NCBI GenBank assembly: GCA_964384675.1
Contig: CAYLNK010000181.1
Location: forward strand, 1-13,309
Direction: 5' to 3'
DNA length: 13,309 bases
Source of the DNA: CAYLNK01 sp964384675
GTDB lineage: Bacteria > Acidobacteriota > Thermoanaerobaculia > UBA5066
The notes under the pieces are model-generated. The model ran no database searches. It worked only from the letters and a program-made list of their open reading frames with translations, and had not been told where the DNA came from. Shown piece by piece: positions 7,147 through 13,005 of the stretch (its first letter is position 1; each line of letters opens with the position of its first letter). A program made the translations under genes and the position numbers.

Positions 7147-8916
7147 GTGAAAGTGGCCGCGCCGGTCCGGAGATACCGCTTTGGTCCCTTCGAGATCGGG
7201 ACCGACGAGCCCGTGCTCCGCCGCGACGGGGAGCTCGTCGCCCTGCCCCGCCGGGCGGCCTCCCTGCTTCTCGTGCTCCTCGACCGGCCGGGCCGCGTCG
7301 TGCCCAAGGACGAGCTGCTGCGGGTGGTCTGGCCGGACGCCACCGTGGGCGACAACAACCTCAACCAGGCGGTGGCGGCGCTGCGCAAGGCGCTCGGCGA
7401 CGGTGCCGAGTCGCCCCGCTTCCTCGACACGATCCCCCGCGTCGGCTACCGGTTCCTGGGGCCGGTGGAGGTGGTCGAGCCGGGGGCCGCGGCCGCCGTC
7501 GAGCCGCGGAGCGCCGGTGAGACTCGCGCGGCGCCCGCCGTGGCCGTCCTGCCGTTCGAGACGCGGGGCCCCACCCCCGACGAGGCGGCCCTGGCCGAGG
7601 GCCTGGTCGAGGCGCTCACCGCGGCGCTGGCGCGCCAGCGCCGGCTGGTGGTCCGGGCGGGCGGGGCCGTTCGCCGTCTCCTGGGAGCGGGGGCGGCCGA
7701 CCCCGTGGAGGCGGGCCGCGCCCTGGACGTCGACCTGGTGGTGGATGGGCGGCTGCGCCCTTCGGCGGGCGGCTTCGCGCTGGCCCTCGAGGTGGTCCGG
7801 GTCGCGGACGGCGGCGTCGCCTGGGCGACGCGTTCCGAGCTCGTCGCGACCGCGCTGCCGGTGCTGGCCGACGAGCTCGCGGCCCGGATCACGTCGGTGG
7901 CGGTCGGCGGCCCGGCGGACGAGTCGCGCCGGGTGCGGTCCACGGTCCCTCACGGCATGGCGTACCCGCTCTACCTCCAGGGGAGGCACTACGCGAACCT
8001 CCTGACGCCGCACGGCTACGAGGTGTCGCGCGTCTGCTTCGAGAAGGCCCTCGCCGAGGACGCCACGTTCGCGCTCGCGTCGTCGGGGCTCGCGTACCTC
8101 TACCTCCAGGTGGCGGACATCCTCCTGCCACCCGGGGAGGCGATGACCCGCGCGCGGCGCGCCGCGGAGCACGCGCTGCGCCTCGATCCCGCCCTGGCCG
8201 AGGCGCACGCCTGTCTCGGGACGGTGCGGTACATGCACGACTGGGACGCCGCCTCCGCCGAGGAGAGCTTCCGCGCCGCCTCCGCGTCTCGCGAGTGGGC
8301 TCCGGGCGCCCGGCGTCTGCACGGCTGGTTCCTCGCGTTCCTCGGCCGGTTCGACGAGGCCTTCGCGCTCTTCGACGAGGCCGATCGGGCCGATCCGATC
8401 TCGCTGGACCGGCACCTCTACGAGACACCGGCCTGCTGGCTCTCGCGCCGCTGGGAGCAGGGGCTGGAAGCGTCGGAGGCGTTCCTCCGGCTCTTTCCCG
8501 AGCTGTGGCTCGCGCACGTCCTGCGCGGCCGGATCCTGGAGGGGCTCGGCGAGGGGAAGCGGGCCCTCGCGGCGTTCGAGGCCGCCGCGGCGCGTCCCGA
8601 CGCCGCCGACGAGGTCCTCGGCGACCTGGGGCGCCGCCGCGCGCTGGAGCGGGACCGGCGGGGCGCCGAGGCGGTCCTCGAGGAGCTGGGGCGCCGGGCC
8701 ACGCGGCGGAACGTGGCGTCGTTCCATCGCGCGCAGGTCCTGGTGGGCCTCGGCGATCGTGACGGCTGTTTCGAGGCGCTCGACGCGGCGCTGGCGGAGC
8801 GATCGTGGTACCTGGTGTGGCTGAAGGTGGCGCCGTTCCTCGACCCGGTACGCGACGATCCGCGCTTCGGAAGGCTCCTCGACGCGGTGGGCCTCTGGGG
8901 GCACGGACAGGGGTAG
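7147..8916 (+). CDS. Winged-helix (OmpR/CadC type) transcriptional regulator with TolB-like and TPR domains
   Basis: From the likely GTG start at 7147 the protein is 589 residues; GTG 7153 is an alternative. No ATG is in frame nearby and the ribosome site is weak. An N-terminal Trans_reg_C winged helix covers about 10-104 (Y-R-F-G-P-F-E-I; L-P-R-R-A-A-S-L-L-L-V-L-L; V-V-P-K-D-E-L-L-R-V-V-W-P-D; F-L-D-T-I-P-R-V-G-Y-R-F). A TolB/FlgO-like domain follows at about 131-250 (V-A-V-L-P-F-E ... L-A-E-G-L-V-E-A-L). The rest is a TPR solenoid, about 270-589 (A-L-R-L-D-P-A-L-A-E-A-H). No transmembrane segment separates the DNA-binding and sensory parts, unlike CadC/ToxR, so it should be cytoplasmic. It is divergent from the lipocalin-like operon and lies 25 bases before larE in the same direction, so it may control either or both. 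The signal is unknown. Confidence 0.88.
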   Translation: MKVAAPVRRYRFGPFEIGTDEPVLRRDGELVALPRRAASLLLVLLDRPGRVVPKDELLRVVWPDATVGDNNLNQAVAALRKALGDGAESPRFLDTIPRVGYRFLGPVEVVEPGAAAAVEPRSAGETRAAPAVAVLPFETRGPTPDEAALAEGLVEALTAALARQRRLVVRAGGAVRRLLGAGAADPVEAGRALDVDLVVDGRLRPSAGGFALALEVVRVADGGVAWATRSELVATALPVLADELAARITSVAVGGPADESRRVRSTVPHGMAYPLYLQGRHYANLLTPHGYEVSRVCFEKALAEDATFALASSGLAYLYLQVADILLPPGEAMTRARRAAEHALRLDPALAEAHACLGTVRYMHDWDAASAEESFRAASASREWAPGARRLHGWFLAFLGRFDEAFALFDEADRADPISLDRHLYETPACWLSRRWEQGLEASEAFLRLFPELWLAHVLRGRILEGLGEGKRALAAFEAAAARPDAADEVLGDLGRRRALERDRRGAEAVLEELGRRATRRNVASFHRAQVLVGLGDRDGCFEALDAALAERSWYLVWLKVAPFLDPVRDDPRFGRLLDAVGLWGHGQG

Positions 8917-8941
8917 TCTTCCAGGGGAGGACCTCACCCCG

Positions 8942-9763
8942 ATGGGAGCCGACACGTCCTGGGAACGTCTCCTCGCCACGCTCGCCCCGCACCGTGAGGA
9001 GGGAGTGATCGTGGCCTTCTCCGGAGGCCTCGACAGCGCGGTCCTTCTCGACGCCGCGCTCGAAGCCGTGGGCCGGGAGAAGGTCGTCGCCTTCACGGCC
9101 GTCTCGCCCTCTCTGGCGGCGGCGGAGCTGGCGGAGGCGCGCCGGATCGCCGCCGACCTCGGAGCGACCCTCCGCGAGGAGCCGACGCACGAGCTGGATG
9201 ATCCTGGCTACGTCGCGAACGCCGGCGACCGCTGCTTCTTCTGCAAGCGGGAGCTCTTCGCGGTGATCGAGAGGACGCGCTCCCGTCTCGGCCTCGGGCG
9301 CGTCGCGTACGGCTACCACCGCGACGACGACGCCGACGTGCGGCCGGGGCTCAGGGCGGCTCTCGACGCTGGCGCGCTCCGCCCGCTCTGGGAGGCGGGG
9401 CTCGGCAAGGCGGACCTCCGGGGCGTCGCCCGCGAGCGGGGCCGCTCCTTCGCCGAGAAGGCCTCCGGCGCGTGCCTCTCGTCGCGCCTGCCGGTCGGGA
9501 TGACCGTGACCGTGGAGCGGCTCGGCAAGGTGGAGACGGTGGAGGCGTGGCTGCGCGCGGCGGGCTACCGGCAGTTCCGCGCGCGCCTCGACCGCGACGA
9601 CCTGGTGCGGATCGAGGTCGCGCCGTCCGAGCTGGCCCGCCTCGCGACCGCGATGGCGGCAGAAGGGGAGCGGGGGAGCCTGCTCGAGGCGGCGCGCTCG
9701 GCCGGCGTGGCGCGGGTGACGCTGGACCTCGCCGGGTACCACCGTCCCGGGGAGCCCGCATGA
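8942..9763 (+). CDS. larE: LarE: ATP-dependent sulfur transferase of nickel-pincer nucleotide (NPN) cofactor synthesis
   Basis: The 273-residue protein has the PP-loop ATPase motif S-G-G-L-D-S (27-32). R-P-G-L-R-A-A (134-140), P-L-W-E-A-G-L-G-K-A-D-L-R (148-160), A-C-L-S-S-R-L-P-V-G (177-186) and V-R-I-E-V near 220 are diagnostic of LarE. The family adenylates a carboxylate of the pyridinium mononucleotide made by LarB and inserts sulfur twice. Cysteines C98-x-x-C101 (D-R-C-F-F-C-K) plus C178 are present. From memory, three cysteines of this kind mark the [4Fe-4S]-dependent LarE type (as in Thermotoga) rather than the single-Cys sacrificial type of Lactiplantibacillus, so sulfur delivery may be catalytic. 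The segment Y-G-Y-H-R-D-D-D replaces the commoner G-T-N-x-D-D. GGGGAGG (8924-8930) precedes the ATG by 11 bases. Its stop overlaps larB in ATGA. Confidence 0.88.
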   Translation: MGADTSWERLLATLAPHREEGVIVAFSGGLDSAVLLDAALEAVGREKVVAFTAVSPSLAAAELAEARRIAADLGATLREEPTHELDDPGYVANAGDRCFFCKRELFAVIERTRSRLGLGRVAYGYHRDDDADVRPGLRAALDAGALRPLWEAGLGKADLRGVARERGRSFAEKASGACLSSRLPVGMTVTVERLGKVETVEAWLRAAGYRQFRARLDRDDLVRIEVAPSELARLATAMAAEGERGSLLEAARSAGVARVTLDLAGYHRPGEPA

Positions 9764-10461
9764 CGGCCGGCCACATCCACGTCGACGAGAGCCGCTTCGG
9801 CCGGACGACGGTCGCCGAGGCGATCTACGGGCCGGGGAAGAGCGCCGAGGAGATCGTCACGATCGCCGTGCGTCTCGTCGCCGCGCGGCGCGAGTCGGGC
9901 GAGGAGGCGGAGTGGCCCGTCCTGGCGACGCGTGTCGACGCCGCCCAGCTCGAGTCGATCATCCGCGCCGCGCCGCCGGACCTGCCGCTCCAGCACGACT
10001 CGCAGGGCCTGATCCTGGAGTTCGCGCCGTCGCACACCAGGACGCCGATCGGCTGCGCGGCCGTCGTCTCGGCCGGCACCACGGACCGCGGGCCCGCGGC
10101 CGAGGCTGCGGCGGTGCTGGAGGCGTACGGGGCCGAGGTCGCCCGGATCCACGACGTCGGCGTCGCCGGGATCCACAGGCTCCTCTCGCCCGACCGGCTC
10201 GCGGCTCTGGGTCGGGCGCAGGTGATCGTGGCCGTCGCCGGGATGGAGGGGGCGCTGCCCGGCGTCGTCGCGGGCCTGGTCAAGGCGCCCGTCATCGCCG
10301 TGCCCGCGCCGGTCGGCTACGGGGTGGCCGAGGGCGGACGCGCGGCGCTCACCACGATGCTCGCGTCGTGCGCGCCCGGCCTCGCCGTCGTGAACATCGG
10401 CAACGGATTCGGAGCCGCCGCGATGGCGGTGAAGATCCTGCGTTCGGGGAGGACGTCATGA
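9760..10461 (+). CDS. larB: LarB: NaAD carboxylase/hydrolase of NPN cofactor synthesis (PurE-like), short N-terminus
   Basis: The 233-residue protein has an AIR-carboxylase (PurE)-like core. Landmarks are V-V-S-A-G-T-T-D (102-109), D-V-G-V-A-G-I-H-R-L-L (132-142), V-A-V-A-G-M-E-G-A-L-P (157-167), V-G-Y-G (185-188) and S-C-A-P-G-L-A-V-V-N-I-G-N-G-F-G-A (203-219). C204 fits the catalytic cysteine of LarB. The family carboxylates nicotinic acid adenine dinucleotide at C5 and hydrolyses it to the dicarboxylated mononucleotide, the first NPN step. The start ATG overlaps larE TGA in ATGA, and GGGGAG lies 5 bases upstream. Two oddities: the protein begins almost directly at H-V-D, lacking the N-terminal helical part many LarB proteins have; and R-T-T-V-A-E-A-I-Y-G-P-G-K-S and N-I-G-N-G replace what I remember as R-x-G-F-P-E-V-I-x-x-x-G-K-T and N-I-D-N-G. 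Confidence 0.87.
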   Translation: MTAGHIHVDESRFGRTTVAEAIYGPGKSAEEIVTIAVRLVAARRESGEEAEWPVLATRVDAAQLESIIRAAPPDLPLQHDSQGLILEFAPSHTRTPIGCAAVVSAGTTDRGPAAEAAAVLEAYGAEVARIHDVGVAGIHRLLSPDRLAALGRAQVIVAVAGMEGALPGVVAGLVKAPVIAVPAPVGYGVAEGGRAALTTMLASCAPGLAVVNIGNGFGAAAMAVKILRSGRTS

Positions 10462-11858
10462 CACGGATCCTCTACATCGACTCGGTCGGCGGTCTCGCCG
10501 GCGACATGTTCCTGGGCGCGGCGCTCGACGCCGGTTTCGTCACCCTCCCGGAGCTGCAATCGATCGTGACCCGCTGGCTGCCCGAGCCGGTGCTCCTGGT
10601 CTCGGGCGAGGTCATGCGGAACGGGATGCGCGCCCGCTCGCTCCACGTGGTCGTGGGCGCGGGGAGCCGGCGCGAGCCCCAGCACGGGCACGAGCGCGAC
10701 GAGGCCTCCGACCACCAGCACGACCACGACCGGGAGCACGAGTACGACCAGGACCACGATCACGAACGCTCTCACCGCCACGAGCACGACCACGCCCACG
10801 ATCACGGCCACCACGACCACGCGAGCCACGGGCACGGGGACGCGCCCCGGCGGAACCTCGCCGACGTCGAGCGGCTCTTGGACCGCTGCCCGATCCCCGC
10901 GACGGCGGTGGAGAGGGCCCGGGCGATGTTCCGCGCGCTGGCCGAGGCCGAATCCGACGCGCACGGCGTACCGGTCGCCGACGTCCACTTCCACGAGGTG
11001 GGCGCCACGGACTCGCTGGTCGACTTCGCGCTGGGCGCCTACGTGATCGACCGCCTCGGCGTGGCGATCGAGGCGTCGCCCGCGATCGTCGGGCGCGGCT
11101 ACATCCGGATGGAGCACGGCCTCTGGCCCGTGCCGCCGCCCGGCACCGCGAGCATCCTGCAGGCGGGGGGTATCCCGCTTCGCGCCGTCCCGCCGTCGAT
11201 GCCGTGGGAGAACGTGGAGCTGACGACTCCCACCGGCGCGTGCCTCCTCCGGCTCGCCCGCCGTTTCGGCGAGATGCCGGCCGGGCGCGTCGTCGCGACC
11301 GGCACGGGCGCCGGCACCCTGGACCCTCCCGGCTACGCGAACGTCGTGCGGCTCTTCCTCGTCGAGAGGGACGCGACGATGGACGCCCTGGTGAGCGCGG
11401 ACCTGGAGTCGGCTCGCTTCGACACCGACGAGATCGCCGTCCTCGAGACGTGGATCGACGACCTGCCGGGCAACCTCCTCTCGCTCGCGGTGGACGAGGT
11501 GCTGGCCACGGGCGCCGTCGACGTCGCGGTGTCCAGCGCCTCCTTCAAGAAGGGACGGATGGGCTATCGCGTCGAGGTCCTCGCTCCGCCGCACCGCGCC
11601 CACGACGTGGCCGGGGTGCTGCTCGGTCGCACCACGTCGATCGGCCTGCGCGTCCGCACCGAGCGCCGCTGGAAGCTGTTCCGGCGGCCCGTCACGACCG
11701 CCGGCGGCCTCGACGGCAAGCTCGTCCACGACGCGACGGGGGAGATCTCCCGCGTGGCGCCGGAGACGGACGCGCTGGCGCGCCTCGCGACGGACGGGGG
11801 GCCGGCGCCGATGCTCGGCTGGCGCGTGGAGGGAAGCGACTCGAAGAAGGGCGGCTGA
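10458..11858 (+). CDS. larC: LarC: nickel insertase (cyclometallase) of NPN cofactor synthesis with long His-rich insertion
   Basis: The 466-residue protein is recognisable as LarC/DUF111. Landmarks are L-Y-I-D-S-V-G-G-L-A-G-D-M-F-L-G-A (5-21), V-H-F-H-E-V-G-A-T-D-S-L-V-D (about 175-188), L-T-T-P-T-G-A-C-L-L, and later W-I-D-D-L-P-G-N-L-L and F-K-K-G-R-M-G-Y-R-V. The family inserts nickel into the pincer nucleotide using CTP. Residues 76-126 hold 19 histidines mixed with Asp/Glu, a likely nickel-binding or storage segment that makes the protein longer than usual. Both LarC halves are in one continuous frame; in Lactiplantibacillus plantarum the full protein needs a programmed frameshift. ATG 10458 overlaps larB TGA in ATGA, with GGGGAGGA at 10446-10453. 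L-P-G-N-L stands where D-M-x-P-E is commoner. The gene ends 10 bases from the convergent VOC gene. Confidence 0.9.
   Translation: MTRILYIDSVGGLAGDMFLGAALDAGFVTLPELQSIVTRWLPEPVLLVSGEVMRNGMRARSLHVVVGAGSRREPQHGHERDEASDHQHDHDREHEYDQDHDHERSHRHEHDHAHDHGHHDHASHGHGDAPRRNLADVERLLDRCPIPATAVERARAMFRALAEAESDAHGVPVADVHFHEVGATDSLVDFALGAYVIDRLGVAIEASPAIVGRGYIRMEHGLWPVPPPGTASILQAGGIPLRAVPPSMPWENVELTTPTGACLLRLARRFGEMPAGRVVATGTGAGTLDPPGYANVVRLFLVERDATMDALVSADLESARFDTDEIAVLETWIDDLPGNLLSLAVDEVLATGAVDVAVSSASFKKGRMGYRVEVLAPPHRAHDVAGVLLGRTTSIGLRVRTERRWKLFRRPVTTAGGLDGKLVHDATGEISRVAPETDALARLATDGGPAPMLGWRVEGSDSKKGG
10683..10835 (+). repeat. Low-complexity CAC/GAC-rich tract encoding the LarC histidine-rich insertion
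   Basis: This in-frame stretch is built of irregular CAC-GAC-CAC-GAG-type units (H-D-H-x, H-E-H). It is not an exact tandem repeat, but it is strongly biased and would be prone to length change by slippage or recombination. It encodes LarC residues 76-126. Confidence 0.8.
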
Positions 11859-11868
11859 GCGGCGCGAG

Positions 11869-12270
11869 TCAGCGGACGGACCACTGCAGGCAGATGCCGT
11901 AGCCGTCCGGGTCGGTGAGCGAGAGCTGCTTCATCCCGTACTCCCGGACGACGGGCGGCGCCACGTCGAGGCCCTTCGAGCGGAAGTAGGCGTAGGCGCC
12001 GTCGAGGTCGCGGCAGCCGACGTAGAGCGTGGTGTCGGCGTGCGCCGCGACGCGGGCCGGGTCCGGCGCGTGGGGCCGGTCGCCGGCCTCGTACATCGTG
12101 TTCAGCATCACCTCGGCGTCGCCGTGCCGGAGCCACACCCAGTCCACGTCGTCGCCGGGTCCCGAGGACTGCACGACCTCGAAGCCGAGCACGTCGCGAT
12201 AGAACGCGAGCGAGCGGGGCATGTCGAACACCTGGACGAGCGCGACGCAGCCTTCGAGCTTGACGGACAT
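11869..12270 (-). CDS. VOC-superfamily (glyoxalase/bleomycin-resistance fold) protein
   Basis: The 133-residue single-domain protein has two beta-alpha-beta-beta-beta modules. Module 1 is about 6-60 (V-F-D-M-P-R-S-L-A-F-Y-R-D-V-L-G-F-E-V-V) and module 2 about 75-131 (T-T-L-Y-V-G-C-R-D-L-D-G-A-Y-A-Y-F-R-S-K-G; L-T-D-P-D-G-Y-G-I-C-L-Q-W). In metal-dependent VOC enzymes the closing strand reads D-P-D-G-N-x-x-E; here the Glu position is Cys132-like (I-C-L-Q) and no matching N-terminal His is evident. The protein may therefore be a metal-free ligand-binding member of the bleomycin-resistance kind rather than glyoxalase I. Substrate unknown. ATG 12270 is preceded by GGGAGG (12278-12283) 7 bases upstream. 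It stands alone on the minus strand, convergent with larC and divergent from the AbrB-like gene. Confidence 0.85.
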   Translation of the reverse strand: MSVKLEGCVALVQVFDMPRSLAFYRDVLGFEVVQSSGPGDDVDWVWLRHGDAEVMLNTMYEAGDRPHAPDPARVAAHADTTLYVGCRDLDGAYAYFRSKGLDVAPPVVREYGMKQLSLTDPDGYGICLQWSVR

Positions 12271-12287
12271 CGGCGGGCCTCCCGGGA

Positions 12288-12303
12288 CCGTGATTATTCA
12301 CGG
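12288..12303. promoter_or_regulatory. Perfect inverted repeat, candidate operator between divergent VOC and AbrB-like genes
   Basis: CCGTGA-TTAT-TCACGG is a perfect 6-base inverted repeat with a 4-base AT spacer, the most AT-rich patch of the surrounding DNA. On the minus strand AATAAT (12298-12293) within it could serve as the -10 box of the VOC gene, so a bound protein would block that promoter. The AbrB-like protein or an unlinked repressor could bind here. Confidence 0.4.
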
Positions 12304-12356
12304 CCGGTACGAGGTGGGTCTTGATCCGAGAGCGGCCGAGGAAGGAATCTACTGGC

Positions 12357-12581
12357 GTGAGGGCGACGATCTCGACGAAGGGGCGGATCGTCCTGCCGGC
12401 GGAGATCCGGAAGAGGGATCGAATCGAGGCCGGGCAGGTATTCGACGTGGAGCGGATCGCCGCCGGCCAGTACCGGATCACCCGGAAGGGTCGTGTCCGC
12501 AACGAGGGCCTGGTGAGGCTGCTGGTGGCCTGTCCAGCCAGGGGCTGGTTCAAGCCGCTGCCGCGGGCGGAAATGACCTGA
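12357..12581 (+). CDS. AbrB/MazE/SpoVT-type DNA-binding protein, solitary antitoxin-like
   Basis: From GTG 12357 the protein is 74 residues. AAGGA (12342-12346) lies 10 bases upstream; TTG 12321 is a weaker alternative. Residues 1-43 are a swapped-hairpin AbrB domain (R-A-T-I-S-T-K-G-R-I-V-L-P-A-E-I-R-K then G-Q-V-F-D-V-E-R). The tail G-L-V-R-L-L-V-A-C-P-A-R-G-W-F-K-P-L resembles the toxin-neutralising C-terminus of VapB-like antitoxins (a recollection, not a search). Such antitoxins normally sit just upstream of a PIN-domain VapC toxin. Here the next gene is on the opposite strand after 18 bases, so no toxin partner is present. It may be a relic antitoxin, act in trans, or be a stand-alone regulator. 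Confidence 0.75.
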   Translation: MRATISTKGRIVLPAEIRKRDRIEAGQVFDVERIAAGQYRITRKGRVRNEGLVRLLVACPARGWFKPLPRAEMT

Positions 12582-12599
12582 TTCCCGGACCGACGCCGG

Positions 12600-12902
12600 T
12601 CAGGCGGGGAGCTTGGCGACCAGGATGTCCGCCTCCTCCACGATCGGCCGCTCCGCCAGGAGGTCCCGGGCCTTCGCCCGGAGAGCGTCCGCGATCACGC
12701 CGGTGACGTGCGCCTGCCGTCCGGCGTCGTCCGGGAAGGCGTCGAAGATGCCGAAGGTCGAGGGGCCGAGGCGGAGCGCGAACCAGGCGATGGTGGCGGG
12801 CTCGTCGATCGCGAGCGGAAGGGCGTCCCTCAGGAACGCCGCGACCTCGTCTTCCTTCCCGGGCTTCGCCACGAGCCTCACGAGCAGCGCGACACGGACC
12901 AT
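12600..12902 (-). CDS. ABM-fold putative quinol/antibiotic-biosynthesis-type monooxygenase
   Basis: The 100-residue protein is typical length for a single ferredoxin-like ABM domain. V-R-V-A-L-L-V-R-L-V-A-K-P-G-K-E-D-E-V-A is at 2-21. P-A-T-I-A-W-F-A-L-R-L-G-P-S-T-F-G-I-F-D-A-F-P-D-D-A spans 35-60, and G-R-Q-A-H-V-T-G is at 61-68. These match the YgiN-like group of cofactor-free monooxygenases acting on quinol or aromatic substrates; H65 is the conserved His of these proteins. ATG 12902 has AGAGAGG just upstream. A longer in-frame reading into the divergent GlxA-type gene is not supported. It is divergent from that regulator, a common regulator-target arrangement, and convergent with the AbrB-like gene. 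Confidence 0.82.
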   Translation of the reverse strand: MVRVALLVRLVAKPGKEDEVAAFLRDALPLAIDEPATIAWFALRLGPSTFGIFDAFPDDAGRQAHVTGVIADALRAKARDLLAERPIVEEADILVAKLPA

Positions 12903-12970
12903 CTGGGCCTCTCTTTCCGGCTTCACCCGAAGCCGAGCCGCAAGATAGACGGCATCTCCATGCGGCGCCT

Positions 12971-12998
12971 CTGGCAAGATCGACAGATTTGATATCGT
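12971..12998 (+). promoter_or_regulatory. Weak candidate promoter for the GlxA-type regulator, possibly giving a leaderless mRNA
   Basis: CTGGCA (12971-12976) and TATCGT (12993-12998), 16 bases apart, each match 4 of 6 bases of the -35/-10 consensus. Transcription would then start at about 13005, next to the ATG at 13006. No Shine-Dalgarno-like sequence lies in the 20 bases before that ATG. Confidence 0.25.
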
Positions 12999-13005
12999 TC
13001 TCGCC

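Noticed and set aside
7039..9096. In-frame N-terminal extension of the lipocalin-like gene (to 886 residues).
   Set aside because: The extension is antisense to the regulator and into larE. A signal peptide and AAGGAG ribosome site mark the true start at 7038.
10458..11858. Programmed frameshift in larC as in Lactiplantibacillus.
   Set aside because: Both LarC halves are in one uninterrupted frame here, so no frameshift is needed.
11869..12270. VOC gene as glyoxalase I feeding lactate to a NPN-dependent racemase.
   Set aside because: The usual metal ligands of glyoxalase I are not visible, the gene is on the opposite strand to larC, and no LarA is present; proximity alone does not support the link.
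12588..12601. GACCG-ACGC-CGGTC hairpin between the convergent AbrB-like and monooxygenase genes, as a terminator.
   Set aside because: The 5-base stem overlaps the monooxygenase stop codon and has no T-tract; such hairpins are common by chance in this GC-rich DNA.
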